A stretch of DNA of 64,000 bases from Microvirga calopogonii (GCF_003347665.1 NZ_QDGA01000007.1:62001-126000), one strand, 5' to 3'; counted from the stretch's first letter, positions 1-11,067 are shown. Translations and numbers: made by a program. Notes: generated by a model not told the origin, from the sequence alone.

Positions 1-528
1 GAACCTGGCCGTCCTCCCTATGCACCAGCGGAGCAGGTCACACTGGCACTTGGCGAATATCTCGGACGAAGCCCGCAGGCAGAAGCCTATGTGGCTGCAT
101 CGAACCTTGAGATCACCCAAGCGAACCAGCGCATTGCCGATAAGACGCATCCCGTCTTCCTGATCAATCTCGGCGACGCGCGCCACTTCAGAGTCTTCGG
201 TCCCGACAGCATGTTCGGCGACGTGCTTCAGCGCCTCGGCCTCAGGAATGCGTGGCCCAAGCCTACCAGCTATGCGGCAGCGGCTCCCATGCCTCTTGAG
301 GCTCTCGCAGAGGTGCCTGAGGCATCGATTGTGGTCATACCGCCGGTTCCTCCGGACGCCCGCAGCACGCTTGACAACAGTCCTTTGTGGCGGGCTCTTC
401 CGGCCGTTAGCGAAGGTCGCGTGGTGACGCTGCCGCCCGTCAATCCATTCGGCGCGCTCCCCGCCGCACGGCGTTTCGCAAGGGTCCTCAGCGAAGCGCT
501 ATCGAACCGCGAGATCACACATGGCTAG
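1..528 (+). CDS. Ferric-siderophore ABC transporter substrate-binding protein (FhuD-like), 3' part
   Basis: The reading frame is open from base 1, so the start lies before the window; 175 residues and the stop are visible. The segment reads like the C-terminal lobe of a periplasmic iron(III)-siderophore binding protein. It has a variable loop around an FGD motif, a block with VVIPPVP, and a tail in which a value (VVTLPPVNPFG) is followed by an ARRF helix, as in FhuD. Such proteins hand ferric siderophore to an inner-membrane FecCD permease. The stop overlaps the next gene, a double permease, by 8 bases, which supports the role and implies translational coupling. The ATPase (FhuC) is not in the window and may lie upstream. 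Family call likely; ligand unknown. Confidence 0.75.
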   Translation, partial: EPGRPPYAPAEQVTLALGEYLGRSPQAEAYVAASNLEITQANQRIADKTHPVFLINLGDARHFRVFGPDSMFGDVLQRLGLRNAWPKPTSYAAAAPMPLEALAEVPEASIVVIPPVPPDARSTLDNSPLWRALPAVSEGRVVTLPPVNPFGALPAARRFARVLSEALSNREITHG

Positions 529-2488
529 GACCATGGCAAAGGCCCCCTCCGCGTTCGCATGGCTTTTGATGGCTTTCCTTGCCTTGGACCTGTGCGCGTA
601 TCAGATCCTGAGCCTGCTTCCCTTGTCGGGCGGCCAGGGCTTCGATCTCAATCGCATTCTCCTCATCAACAGCGTTCTCCCCCGTGCAGCGGTGGCATTG
701 CTGTCCGGTGCCGCGCTCGGACTCTCCGGAGCCCTGTTACAGCAGGTGCTGCGCAATCCCATTGCGGATCCATCGACGCTCGGAATCTCGGGGGGCGCGC
801 AATTCACCATGACGGCTGCCACCCTGTTTGCGCCCGCCCTGATGGACACCGCGCGCGAGGCGGTCGCGCTCGTCGGTGGAGTGGCCATCGTTGCGATTAT
901 CATGTTCCTGACCTGGAAGCGCGGGCTCGAACCGATCACGGTCGTCCTCGCCGGAATGGTGATGTCTCTGATCGCCATGGCCCTGAGCGCGACGTTGATC
1001 CTCGCGAACGGCGAGTACATGATGTCCCTGCTCATCTGGGGCAGCGGCTCGCTCACGCAGCAGGGTTGGGACCATGCTCAGACCATTGCGCTCACGTTCG
1101 CCCTTTGCCTGATCGCAGCCTTCCTGATGGTCCGGCCGCTGGAGATCCTCGGCCTTGATGATGCGAGCGCACGCGGCCTAGGCATCAACCTCCTGCTCCT
1201 GCGTCTCCTGGCTCTCGCCGTCGCCGTTTGGCTCGCGACGACCGTCACGGCGGAGGTCGGCGTCATCGGGTTCGTCGGGCTCGCGGCACCAACTTTCGCC
1301 CGGCTATGCGGCGCACGCACGCAGCGCGAAATCCTTGTATCCGCACCGCTCATCGGGGCTGCTATCCTCTGGCTCACGGACGGCCTCGTTCAGCTCGCGG
1401 CCGGCGGATCGGCCGAGACGGTGCCGACGGGGGCAGCCACGGCGCTGCTCGGAGGCCCGCTGCTCCTCTATCTGCTTCCGCGCCTACGGCTCGCCCACCA
1501 TGCTTCCACGTTCGCCCCTCCCCGACCGGCTCGGCGGATTGGCAAGCCGCTCGCTCCTCTGTTTGCGATCCTGTTCCTGGTCCTGGGCATGGTCGCCGTG
1601 GCGCTCCTCATCGGGCGCGGGCCTGACGGCTGGAACCTCGCCACGGGGCAGCTTCTCCATGACCTCCTCCCTTTCCGTGCGCCACGCATAGCGGCCGCAG
1701 CTGCGGCCGGGGCCATGCTGGCTGCGGCCGGCATGATTTTGCAGCGGATGACCGGCAATCCCCTGGCGAGCCCGGAAGTGCTCGGCATCAGCGCCGGTGC
1801 CGGCGTCGGCTTGGCCGCCGTTCTCTTTACAATTCCCGCGCCGACCATGAGTGCAAGACTGATCGGCGCAATGATCGGCGTCTTCGCTGCCCTGATCGGC
1901 TTGCTCTCGGTCGCCAGGCGCCAGGAGAGCAACGCAGAACGCCTCCTGCTCGGAGGCCTTGCCGCCGGAGCCTTCTGCAACGCCCTCGTCAATGCCGCCA
2001 TGATCACGGGAGACGCCCGCGCCTTCCAGCTCCTGGCATGGATCAGCGGCTCGACCGGACAGGTCACTTGGACGGAGGCGTCGATCGCCATGACGGCCGC
2101 CATTGTCCTGCTGGGTCCTCTGCCTCTCACGGCCCGCTGGCTCGAAATCCTCCCACTTGGCTCCAGCCAAGCGCGCGCGGTCGGCCTCCCACTTCAAACG
2201 AGCCGCATGACACTCACCCTGTTCGCCGCGGGCCTGACGGCTGCGGCCTCGCTCATTGTCGGTCCTTTGAGCTTCGTCGGGCTCGTCGCACCCCACATGG
2301 CGCGCCTTGTCGGCTTCAGCCGAGCCCATCATCAGCTCACGGCCGCGATTCTGATCGGCGCCGGGCTGATGACCGGAGCCGATTGGCTCTCCCGGGTCGT
2401 CTCCTTCCCCTACCAACTCCCGCTGGGTCTTTTCGCGTCGCTCATCGGCGGGCCGTATCTGATCTGGCTCCTACGTCGAAACCGATAG
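521..2488 (+). CDS. fhuB: Iron-siderophore ABC transporter double permease FhuB
   Basis: This 655-residue inner-membrane protein consists of two tandem FecCD/BtuC-type permease halves, roughly residues 1-330 and 345-655. Each half carries the family motif with a glycine-rich loop: LRNPIADPSTLGISGG near residue 80 and MTGNPLASPEVLGISAG near 410. Each also ends with a conserved GFVGLAAP or SFVGLVAPH segment that contacts the ATPase. A fused double permease of about 650 residues is the hallmark of FhuB, whereas FecC, FecD and FepD are single. It moves ferric hydroxamate-type siderophores from the periplasm with FhuD and FhuC. The ATG at 521 overlaps the upstream binding-protein gene by 8 bases. 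Iron (Fur or RirA type) control is likely, but the promoter is outside the window. Confidence 0.9.
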   Translation: MARTMAKAPSAFAWLLMAFLALDLCAYQILSLLPLSGGQGFDLNRILLINSVLPRAAVALLSGAALGLSGALLQQVLRNPIADPSTLGISGGAQFTMTAATLFAPALMDTAREAVALVGGVAIVAIIMFLTWKRGLEPITVVLAGMVMSLIAMALSATLILANGEYMMSLLIWGSGSLTQQGWDHAQTIALTFALCLIAAFLMVRPLEILGLDDASARGLGINLLLLRLLALAVAVWLATTVTAEVGVIGFVGLAAPTFARLCGARTQREILVSAPLIGAAILWLTDGLVQLAAGGSAETVPTGAATALLGGPLLLYLLPRLRLAHHASTFAPPRPARRIGKPLAPLFAILFLVLGMVAVALLIGRGPDGWNLATGQLLHDLLPFRAPRIAAAAAAGAMLAAAGMILQRMTGNPLASPEVLGISAGAGVGLAAVLFTIPAPTMSARLIGAMIGVFAALIGLLSVARRQESNAERLLLGGLAAGAFCNALVNAAMITGDARAFQLLAWISGSTGQVTWTEASIAMTAAIVLLGPLPLTARWLEILPLGSSQARAVGLPLQTSRMTLTLFAAGLTAAASLIVGPLSFVGLVAPHMARLVGFSRAHHQLTAAILIGAGLMTGADWLSRVVSFPYQLPLGLFASLIGGPYLIWLLRRNR

Positions 2489-2504
2489 TTGGAGCGCCAT
2501 TGTC

Positions 2505-3602
2505 ATGGAACGAACGATGACATCATCCTTCCTTCGCGCCGAGGCCAGAGTTGCACTGGCCGGGGCGATCCAGGTCATGGACAAACTCTGCGGGCACTTC
2601 GTCGAACACGGCCGAGTGGAACGTTTCGAGCGCTCCGCCCGTTTGGACTTCGTGTACGGCAGCGCAGCCGTCGAAGCGGACGACGGGAGTCTCGTTGTTC
2701 GCGCCGAAGGAGCTGACCCAACCGGCCTCGCTTATGTGAAGTGGAGCCTCGCGGAGCATATCCTCGGCTTTGCCGAGGGTGAGACGCCTCGTATCTCCTG
2801 GACCGGCGATGGGGCTGCCGGATCACCCTTGCCTTACTTCCGTGAGATGCGTGTCGTCAGCACCACCAACGTGACGCCGCGCATGCGCCGTGTGCGCCTG
2901 CAGGGCCCGGATCTAGCACGCTTCGCCACTGGCGGCATGCATGTCCGGCTCCTGTTTCCCCCGAAACCCGACATCGCTCCGCAATGGCCGGTAACGGGTG
3001 AAGACGGGCGGCCCGTCTGGCCGAGCGGAGACAGCCGGCTGGTGATGCGAATCTATACGATCCGCGAAATCGACGTAGAGCGGGGCGAGATCGACATCGA
3101 TTTCGTCCTGCACGAAGGTGACGAGACGCCCGGCGCGACTTGGGCCCGGCAAGCATCTCCGGGAGACATCGTGGGGGCCATGGGACCAGCGGGAGGCGAA
3201 CTTCCGGAGGCAGACTGGTACCTCTTTGCCGGTGATGAAACGGCGCTTCCGGCCATCAGCCGGATCCTGGCGGAACTTCCGGCCAATTGTCGAGCCACGG
3301 TCCTTCTGGAAGTTGCCGATGCAAGCGAGGAGCAACCTCTTCGTTCGGCTGCCGCGCTGGATATCCGCTGGATGCATCGGAACGGCGCTCCGGCGGGAAC
3401 GACATCCCTGCTCGAGAACGCCGTTCGCGAGGTTGGCGTGCCGTCGAACGAAGCGCGCCGCTTCATCTGGGCCGGCTGCGAGCAGAAAAGCTGCCGTTGC
3501 CTGAAGCGGCTCCTGCGCAAGGAATGGAAGGTCCCGACCTCGGAGCATCAGGTCGTCGCCTATTGGCGTACGGGCCATTCGGCCGATAAAGTCGAGCATT
3601 AA
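2505..3602 (+). CDS. Siderophore-interacting FAD reductase with N-terminal DUF2218 domain
   Basis: A 365-residue cytoplasmic flavoprotein. Residues about 10-95 resemble DUF2218, a small domain often fused to siderophore-interacting proteins. Residues about 115-230 form the FAD-binding barrel with the RIYTIREID motif (R-x-Y-T contacts flavin). Residues about 235-355 form the C-terminal NAD(P)H-binding half, ending in VVAYWRTG, which is typical of the family. Such proteins reduce ferric siderophore after import so that iron is released. The gene starts 16 bases after fhuB; a GGAG at 2490-2493 precedes the ATG at 2505, and a second ATG at 2517 is possible. The segment GCEQKSCRC holds three cysteines, more than I would expect in this loop; whether they matter is unknown. 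Confidence 0.88.
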   Translation: MERTMTSSFLRAEARVALAGAIQVMDKLCGHFVEHGRVERFERSARLDFVYGSAAVEADDGSLVVRAEGADPTGLAYVKWSLAEHILGFAEGETPRISWTGDGAAGSPLPYFREMRVVSTTNVTPRMRRVRLQGPDLARFATGGMHVRLLFPPKPDIAPQWPVTGEDGRPVWPSGDSRLVMRIYTIREIDVERGEIDIDFVLHEGDETPGATWARQASPGDIVGAMGPAGGELPEADWYLFAGDETALPAISRILAELPANCRATVLLEVADASEEQPLRSAAALDIRWMHRNGAPAGTTSLLENAVREVGVPSNEARRFIWAGCEQKSCRCLKRLLRKEWKVPTSEHQVVAYWRTGHSADKVEH

Positions 3603-3605
3603 AGG

Positions 3606-3637
3606 CAAACCGCAGCGGATCGATCCGCTGCGGTTTG
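3606..3637. terminator. Perfect palindrome between convergent genes, likely bidirectional terminator
   Basis: A perfect 32-base palindrome (two 16-base arms, CAAACCGCAGCGGATC and its complement, no spacer) lies three bases after the stop of the siderophore reductase and 23 bases before the stop of the opposing chemoreceptor gene. Arms end in AAA/TTT, so each strand gives a GC-rich hairpin with a short U run. Position between converging genes fits a shared terminator. Confidence 0.75.
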
Positions 3638-3660
3638 TTCGTTTCAGTCGATGATCGAAA

Positions 3661-5364
3661 TTAGGCGGCTTTGACGCCGGAAAGGAAGTGACCGACCTCC
3701 TGTCCGAGGCTGACCGAATGTCGCGCCAGCTCCTGCGCTGACGAGAGCACCCGGGATGCCGCTACGCCTGTGTCGCCGGCCGCCTGGCGAACCTCCCCGA
3801 TGCTTCCCGTCACGACCTCGGTGCCGCGAGCCGCTTCCTGCACATTGCGGGAAATTTCGGCTGTGGCCGCACCTTGCTCTTCTATCGCGGCCGCAATCGT
3901 TACCGAGATCTGGGACATCTCACCGATGGTCCCGGCGATCGCCTGGATGGCCTGCACGGCCTCGGCCGTGACATGTTGCACGTTGGCGATCTGCGCCGAG
4001 ATTTCATCGGTTGCGCGCGACGTCTGATTGGCGAGTTCCTTGACTTCCGAGGCGACTACCGCAAAGCCCTTGCCAGCTTCACCGGCCCGAGCGGCTTCGA
4101 TGGTGGCATTCAACGCCAGCAGGTTGGTCTGAGAAGCGATGCTGCTGATGAGTTGCACTACGTGACCGATCTTCCCGGCAGAACCTGCCAGCATCTGCAC
4201 AATGCCGTTCGTGCGCTCTGCATCGACGACGGCCCGCTCGGCGATGCTGGACGATTGAGCAATCTGGGACGAGATCTCGCGAATCGAGATGGACAACTCC
4301 TCCGTGGCAGCCGCGACGGTCTGCACATTGGCGGAAGTCTGCTGCGAGGCTGAAGCGACACCGACGGATTGGTGCGTCGCCTTGTCGGCCACCGACGTCA
4401 TGGACTGTGCGGTTGCTTCCAGATCCGATGCCGCAACGGTTAGGCTATGCGTGAGCGTCGACACCTTGGCTTCGAAGTGCTGCGCAAGTTTGTCCAGCAT
4501 CTGGGCACGGCGTGCCTTCGCCTCCTGCTCGACGGCAACCGCTTCGCCTGCCGTTCTCTGAGCTATCAAGGCATCCCTGAAGATCTGCAGAGACTTGGCC
4601 ACAGCGCCGATTTCATCGCTTCTGTCTTGGTAGCCGATAGAGCTTTCAAGGTCACCTTCAGCCAGTCTCTCGACACGGACGGTTATCGCTCGCAGCGGAC
4701 GAAACAGACGCGTGGCGATCAGCATGGCACCGATGCAGGCGAGAACGGCAATTGCAGCGGCTGCGATGGTCAGCATCGTCATAGTCGACGAATAGGCTCC
4801 ATGCAGGTCCGCGACAGGCACGCCCACATAGAGGACGCCGTTTACCTTCCCGGCACTGTCGAAGGTCGGCTGATAGGCCGTGTAGAACTGTGTACCGAAC
4901 AGGATGGTTGGACCGTAATACGCCTCGCCGCGACGGATATAGGTCTGAGCCGGGCTGTCGGGTGCAAGCGCCGTACCGACCGCTCGCTCTCCGTTCTCCT
5001 TTTTGACAGTCGTGACACGACGGATGAACTTGTCCTGAGCCGCATCGAAGGTGAAGATCGTGGCGTTGCCGCCTACATAGGACACGGAATCGTCGACGAC
5101 GGAAAAGTCCTTGTAATCTGCCAGCGAGGGACTCATGACGCGTGCGACCCGTCCACCCTCGATCCTCGCCTCGGCGCCCGACATGCGTGCCGCATAGACG
5201 AGCGAGAGACTGCGCAGATACTGCTCTGCCTTTTTCTGCTGCTGTGCCTCCAGATCGGACCAGATCTGGCGCGACGCTGCCAACCACATGGTTCCAGCCG
5301 TCGAGAAGATAACGATGGCGACCAACGCCATGATCTTCACAGGCAATGTAACCCTCTTCAACAC
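3661..5364 (-). CDS. Methyl-accepting chemotaxis protein with periplasmic Cache domain
   Basis: A 567-residue membrane chemoreceptor. Order: N-terminal membrane helix (about 8-30), a periplasmic single Cache-type sensor (about 35-190, with the GNATIFTF and YYGPTILFG segments seen in sCache receptors), a second helix (about 193-216), a HAMP linker, then the cytoplasmic signalling domain. The tip carries the conserved [20 protein letters not shown] stretch (as [20 protein letters not shown]) that binds CheA and CheW. The chosen start is a GTG at 5364; an internal ATG eleven codons on is possible. It lies downstream of the carboxypeptidase and peptide importer on the same strand, across an AT-rich 155-base gap, so it could sense a related ligand, but it probably has its own promoter. 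No CheR-binding pentapeptide is seen at the C-terminus. Confidence 0.9.
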   Translation of the reverse strand: MLKRVTLPVKIMALVAIVIFSTAGTMWLAASRQIWSDLEAQQQKKAEQYLRSLSLVYAARMSGAEARIEGGRVARVMSPSLADYKDFSVVDDSVSYVGGNATIFTFDAAQDKFIRRVTTVKKENGERAVGTALAPDSPAQTYIRRGEAYYGPTILFGTQFYTAYQPTFDSAGKVNGVLYVGVPVADLHGAYSSTMTMLTIAAAAIAVLACIGAMLIATRLFRPLRAITVRVERLAEGDLESSIGYQDRSDEIGAVAKSLQIFRDALIAQRTAGEAVAVEQEAKARRAQMLDKLAQHFEAKVSTLTHSLTVAASDLEATAQSMTSVADKATHQSVGVASASQQTSANVQTVAAATEELSISIREISSQIAQSSSIAERAVVDAERTNGIVQMLAGSAGKIGHVVQLISSIASQTNLLALNATIEAARAGEAGKGFAVVASEVKELANQTSRATDEISAQIANVQHVTAEAVQAIQAIAGTIGEMSQISVTIAAAIEEQGAATAEISRNVQEAARGTEVVTGSIGEVRQAAGDTGVAASRVLSSAQELARHSVSLGQEVGHFLSGVKAA

Positions 5365-5519
5365 TATAGAGCCCCAGCTTGTATTATGAATTCCTCCACA
5401 ATACTGCCGGAATAGTTAATCCAGCCCTACCGAGTTATATGTATATTCACCATTCTCCATTCCGATTATAGGACTATAGTCAAGACATTTAGAACAAGGA
5501 AACGGAGTGAGCCGGTTTG

Positions 5520-7043
5520 TCATACTGCATACTTGCCGCGCAGATAGGCAAGGTACGGTGAAGGATCGAGGCCTCGTCCTGATTCCCGCTCCAGCAGCTC
5601 GTCACGCCTGAACCGACGACCGTGCTGCCAGATCCGGGTGCGCAGCTCTTCCGCCAGGGTCGAATACTCGCCAGCCTGGATGGCGGCATCGAGCGAGGGG
5701 TTCTGTCGGCGCAGGGTGTCCATCACCTGGGCACCCATGACGTTGCCGACGGTATAGGTCGGGAAGGAGCCGATATAGCCCGTCGACCAATGCACATCCT
5801 GCAAGACGCCTTTCGCATCGTTCGGCACGATGAGATCGAGATCGCGCTTCACCGCCGCGTTCCAGGCTTCGGGCAGCTCGGCGATGGTCAGCGAGCCTTC
5901 CATGAGCGCACATTCGATATCCGCCCGCAGCATGATGTGGAAGTCGTAGGTCAGCTCATCCGCTTCGACGCGGATGAATCCGGGCTCGACGCGTGTTACG
6001 GCCCGATAGAACTCCTCCGCGCTCACATCGCCGAGCTGATCAGGGAAGTGCTTCTGCAGATCGGGGAAGTGCAGCTGCCAGAAGGTGCGGCTGCGGACCA
6101 CGTGGTTTTCCCACAGGCGCGACTGAGACTCATGGGCACCGAAGCTGGTCCCGCCAACCGCATAGAGCCCCACGAGATCGGTCGCGAGGGTCGTACGGGT
6201 ATAGGCAGGGTCGACGCCCTGCTCATAGAGTCCATGCCCGACCTCGTGGGCGGTGCCGAACATGGAGGCCGGAAGGTAGTTGCGGGTGTAGCGGGTGGTG
6301 ATGCGGACATCGTTGCGTGTGAACGAAACCTCGAACGGATGGACCGTCGTGTCCAGGCGTCCGCGCTGGAGATCATATCCGAGTTTTTCTGCGAGGCTCA
6401 GTCCAAAGGCACGCTGCCCCGCCTCCGGATAGTCGCGGAACAGGAAGTCGGAACGGGGGCTCGGTCGGGACCGCGCGACGTCCAGGATCGGCAGAAGCCC
6501 AGCCCGCAGCTCCTTGAAAAGTCCCTTGAGGCTCGCGGCCGTTTCGCCCGGCTCGTAGATCGACACCATGGCGTCATAGGGATGATCGCTCCAGCCGATG
6601 CAATCGGCATAGGCGCGAGACAATTCGACGGTCTTGGCAAGGTGGGGCGAGAAAACAGAAAACTCGCTCTTCGCGCGTGCCTCGATCCAAGCCGCCTGAG
6701 CGACCGTGCGGAGAGCCGCACGTTCCTGGATCAGTGAAGCCGGCACCCGTTTGTGGTGATCAAGCGCATGCCGCGTCTGCTCCACCATGCGCCGCTCGGC
6801 GGAATCGTTGGCAAGTCCCTCGACCGCCCGTTCGGCCTCCTCGAGCGCACTTTCGGTTTCCGGCGCGAGCAGCAGATCGCGTGCGACCCGGGTCAAAGTC
6901 GCGATCTGATGCCCTCGGGTCTCCGCTCCGCCTGCGGGCATCATGGTGCGCGAATCCCATGTCAGCACGGAGGTTGCATTAAGCACGTCATTGACGGCGG
7001 CGATGCGCTCACGGAGCGCCACGAGAGAGGCTTGCTGGGTCAT
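5520..7043 (-). CDS. M32 family metallocarboxypeptidase
   Basis: A 507-residue cytoplasmic zinc carboxypeptidase of the thermostable carboxypeptidase 1 (Taq) family, normal family length. The zinc site HEVGH is at residues 266-270, followed by the family signature HESQSRLWEN, which supplies the third ligand, and by IRVEADELTYDFHIMLR. These enzymes remove C-terminal residues from short peptides, usually not proline. The ATG at 7043 is chosen because the family N-terminus (an ALRERIAAVND-like helix) begins there; an upstream extension of the frame overlaps the transporter gene and is not real. It starts 17 bases after the stop of the peptide ABC ATPase gene, so imported peptides are plausible substrates. 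Confidence 0.93.
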   Translation of the reverse strand: MTQQASLVALRERIAAVNDVLNATSVLTWDSRTMMPAGGAETRGHQIATLTRVARDLLLAPETESALEEAERAVEGLANDSAERRMVEQTRHALDHHKRVPASLIQERAALRTVAQAAWIEARAKSEFSVFSPHLAKTVELSRAYADCIGWSDHPYDAMVSIYEPGETAASLKGLFKELRAGLLPILDVARSRPSPRSDFLFRDYPEAGQRAFGLSLAEKLGYDLQRGRLDTTVHPFEVSFTRNDVRITTRYTRNYLPASMFGTAHEVGHGLYEQGVDPAYTRTTLATDLVGLYAVGGTSFGAHESQSRLWENHVVRSRTFWQLHFPDLQKHFPDQLGDVSAEEFYRAVTRVEPGFIRVEADELTYDFHIMLRADIECALMEGSLTIAELPEAWNAAVKRDLDLIVPNDAKGVLQDVHWSTGYIGSFPTYTVGNVMGAQVMDTLRRQNPSLDAAIQAGEYSTLAEELRTRIWQHGRRFRRDELLERESGRGLDPSPYLAYLRGKYAV

Positions 7044-7060
7044 TCTGTCAGTCGTCTCGA

Positions 7061-8065
<1,005 letters not shown>

Positions 8066-9032
8066 GAAACGGGCTCGATCGGGTAATGGCATAGGGCGGT
8101 GCGTCCGTCCTCGAAGGTCCGGATGGGCGGCGTCGTGGTGCAGGCGGGTCCCGCCTTGGCGCAGCGGGGCGCGAAGGCGCAGCCCGGTGGGAGGTTGGCC
8201 AGGGACGGCGTCGATCCCGGAACCTGCGGAAGCTTCGTCCCGGGCTCGTGCTCGGCCGGGACGGATGCGAGAAGGCCTGCGGTGTAGGGATGGCGCGGCG
8301 ATGCGATTACATCCGCAGCCGGGCCGCTTTCCACGACCCTGCCCGCATACATGACGCAGATATCGTCCGCGAGGCTCGAAACCACGGCGAGGTCGTGCGT
8401 CACCCATACGAAGGCCGTCCCGGTCTCGTCAGCCAGCCGGCGCACTTCGGCCAGGATCTGGCCTTGGATGGAGACGTCGAGCGCGGTCGTCGGCTCGTCC
8501 GCGATGATGACGGCGGGGCTGTGCAGCAGAGCGATGGCAATCGCCACGCGCTGACGCATACCGCCCGAGAGCTGATGCGGATAGGCGTCGAGCCGCTCCT
8601 CGGGGCTCGGAATACCCACTTTGGCGAGCGCGTCGCGCGCCCTGGCACGGGCCACCTTGCGGGAGACATTGTCATGCGCCCGCACGGCCGCGATCATCTG
8701 CGTCCCGATCTTGAGGACCGGGTTGAGGGTCATCATCGGATCCTGAAACACCATGGCGATCTGGGCACCGCGGACCTTCCGCATGGCCTCGCCTTTCAGA
8801 CGAGTAATATCCTTGCCGTCGAGCAGCACCTGACCGCCGGCGATCTTGCCGGGCGCCTCGATCAGGCCGAGAATGGAATAACCCGTCACGCTCTTGCCGG
8901 AACCGGACTCGCCGACGAGACCCAGGATACGGCCGCGACCGACCTCGAAGCTGACGCCGTCGACTGCCTTCAGAACGCCTGCCCTGGTCTGGAACTGCGT
9001 CTGGAGGTCTTTGACACGAAGAACCGCTTCGC

Positions 9033-9944
9033 TCATCGGCTGCGCCTCGGGTTCAGAACGTTGCGGACCTGATCGCCCACGAGGTTGATGGCGACGACCG
9101 TCAGCATCAGGGCGATGCCAGGATAGATCGAGATCCAGTAACGGCCGGACAGCAGGAACTGGAAGCCGTTGGAAATGAGCGACCCCAGCGAAGGCTGTGT
9201 GATGGGAAGTCCGAGCCCCAGGAACGACAGCGTTGCTTCCAGCGCGATGGAGTTCGCCACCTGCACGGTTGCCACCACAATCAGCGGCGGCAGCGCATTG
9301 GGAAGGAGATGCCGAAACAGCACGTGGCGCGCGGGCAGAGGCGTCGAGAGTGCCGCCTCGATATAGTCCTTGCGCCGTTCCGCACTGGCCGCGCCGTGTG
9401 TCGTGCGGGCGAAGTAGGCATATTGCGCGGCGACGAGGGCGGCGACGAGCTGCATCAGCCCCTGCCCCAGCATCGCCACGAGGACGAGTGCGAGCAGGAT
9501 TGCCGGCAGGGAGAGCTGCAGGTCGATGATGCGCATGATGAGCGCCTCGACGCGGCCGCCATAATAGGCCGCGATGAGCCCGACCGTCGTGCCGAGCACG
9601 AGCGCCAGGCTGCCCGCCATGACGCCGACGATCAGGCTCGTGCGCAGTCCATAAAGAATGGCCGAGAAAATGTCGCGTCCGGCCGCGTCGGTGCCGAGCC
9701 AATGGACGTACCCACCGGAGCCGACCTCACCGGGCTCGAGGCGGGCATCGAACAGATCGAGCGCTTCCTGGTTATAGGGATCCTGTGGGGCAACGAACGG
9801 CGCGAAGACGGCCATGAGGACCACGACCGCGACGACGACCAGCGCCGCAACGGCAACCGGGCTTTGGCGAAAATCTGCCCAAAAATTGGAGAGCCGGCTC
9901 CAGCGGGTCTCTGCCGGCAGGGGGAGAGCGGGAGAACTGCTCAT
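9033..9944 (-). CDS. dppC: Peptide ABC transporter permease, DppC/OppC type
   Basis: A 303-residue inner-membrane permease with an N-terminal cytoplasmic segment, a first helix near residues 30-50 and five more helices in the BPD_transp_1 domain. The loop near residues 60-85 (YNQEALDL to HWLGTDAAGRDIFSAILYG) contains the HWLGTDxxGRD motif that is diagnostic of DppC/OppC. The EAA loop that binds the ATPase is present around EAALSTPLPARHVLFRHLLPN. The start ATG overlaps the stop of dppB by four bases and the stop overlaps dppD by four bases, so the whole set is one coupled transcript. Confidence 0.93.
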   Translation of the reverse strand: MSSSPALPLPAETRWSRLSNFWADFRQSPVAVAALVVVAVVVLMAVFAPFVAPQDPYNQEALDLFDARLEPGEVGSGGYVHWLGTDAAGRDIFSAILYGLRTSLIVGVMAGSLALVLGTTVGLIAAYYGGRVEALIMRIIDLQLSLPAILLALVLVAMLGQGLMQLVAALVAAQYAYFARTTHGAASAERRKDYIEAALSTPLPARHVLFRHLLPNALPPLIVVATVQVANSIALEATLSFLGLGLPITQPSLGSLISNGFQFLLSGRYWISIYPGIALMLTVVAINLVGDQVRNVLNPRRSR

Positions 9945-10915
9945 GATGCCGCCTTCACGCGAATGCGTGGATCAAGCTGGCCATAGACCAGATCGACGAT
10001 GAGATTGATCATAACGAAGAGGAAGACCACGAGGATGAGGTAGGCGACCATCACGGGACGGTCGAGCACGGTGATGGAATCGATGATGAGCTTGCCCATG
10101 CCAGGCCAGTTGAAGACCGTTTCCGTCACCACCGCGAAGGCCAGAGTCGAGCCGAGCTCCAGACCGAAGACGGTTACGATCGGAATCGAGATGTTCTTGA
10201 GCACATGCAGGCCGACAACCTTGCTTTCGGAGAGCCCCTGGGCGCGGGCGAAGCGCACGTAATCGGAACTCATCACCTCGGCTGTGCCCGCGCGCGTCAG
10301 TCGGATCAGCAAACCGAGCTTGAAGAGCGCGAGATTGAACGCCGGCAGGATGATGTAGCTCCAGCCCTCCAACGAGGTGATCGACAGGTTCATGCCAAGC
10401 ACCTGAGTGGTTGGACCGCGCCCGCCCGACGGCAGCCAGCCGAGTTCGACCGCGAAGGCCATGATGAGCAGAAGACCGACCCAGAAACTCGGAACGCTGA
10501 AGCCAAGAACGGAGAACGCCATGATCGCCTTGGCCGAGAACGATTCCGGCTTGTATCCGGCCCATAATCCGAGCGGAATGCCGAGGCCCGTAGCGATCAG
10601 CATGGCCGTCAGCGCAAGCTCCAGGGTCGCCGGGAAGCGCGACCAGATCAGGTTCAACACCGGCAGACGATAGATGAACGACTCGCCGAGGTCTCCGTGC
10701 AGCATGTTGTTCATGAACACGAAATACTGCTCGTAGAGAGGGCGATCGAGCCCGTAGCGATGGATCAGGGCCTCGCGCAACGCCTGATCGGACGCGGGGT
10801 CGATCATCACGTCGATGGGATTCCCGATGGCATAGACGCCGAGGAACACGATGATCGACATCGCAATGACGACCATGAGCGCCTGCAGAACGCGCTGAAT
10901 GAGAAAACCAATCAT
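9941..10915 (-). CDS. dppB: Peptide ABC transporter permease, DppB/OppB type
   Basis: A 324-residue inner-membrane permease. It begins MIGFLIQRVLQALMVV, the usual DppB first helix, followed by a periplasmic loop with the conserved GLDRPLYEQY segment. The BPD_transp_1 domain has about six helices, and the EAA loop is near YVRFARAQGLSESKV. The ATG at 10915 was chosen because it begins at the family N-terminus; earlier in-frame codons would add 22 residues of poor fit. It is separated from the upstream binding-protein gene by 152 bases that hold two hairpins, a common way to lower permease expression relative to the binding protein. Confidence 0.92.
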   Translation of the reverse strand: MIGFLIQRVLQALMVVIAMSIIVFLGVYAIGNPIDVMIDPASDQALREALIHRYGLDRPLYEQYFVFMNNMLHGDLGESFIYRLPVLNLIWSRFPATLELALTAMLIATGLGIPLGLWAGYKPESFSAKAIMAFSVLGFSVPSFWVGLLLIMAFAVELGWLPSGGRGPTTQVLGMNLSITSLEGWSYIILPAFNLALFKLGLLIRLTRAGTAEVMSSDYVRFARAQGLSESKVVGLHVLKNISIPIVTVFGLELGSTLAFAVVTETVFNWPGMGKLIIDSITVLDRPVMVAYLILVVFLFVMINLIVDLVYGQLDPRIRVKAAS

Positions 10916-10996
10916 GCTGTCTCGTGCATGGTGTCGAAATGCCAGGGAATGAGGAACATGCGCGCCAATGCTCCCGGGCATCCATCAATCAGAAAA

Positions 10997-11053
10997 CCGG
11001 AGGGAAAGGAGCTTCCCTCCGGGAGAGAACGGGCCGGGCCCAAACGCCCGGCC
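10997..11053 (-). terminator. Tandem hairpins between binding-protein and permease genes, likely partial terminator
   Basis: Two perfect hairpins sit in tandem downstream of the binding-protein gene. The first met by RNA polymerase has 8 bp arms (11032-11039 with 11046-11053). The second has 10 bp arms (10997-11006 with 11013-11022, CCGGAGGGAA) and on the minus strand is followed at once by TTTTC. The second looks like an intrinsic terminator. As the permease genes follow on the same strand, it probably stops only part of the transcripts. Confidence 0.6.
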
Positions 11054-11067
11054 AGCCATCGATACGA

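Noticed and set aside
8066..8407. N-terminal extension of the DppF ATPase
   Set aside because: The added residues come from the opposite reading of dppD and show no ABC ATPase character; the family start is at 8065.
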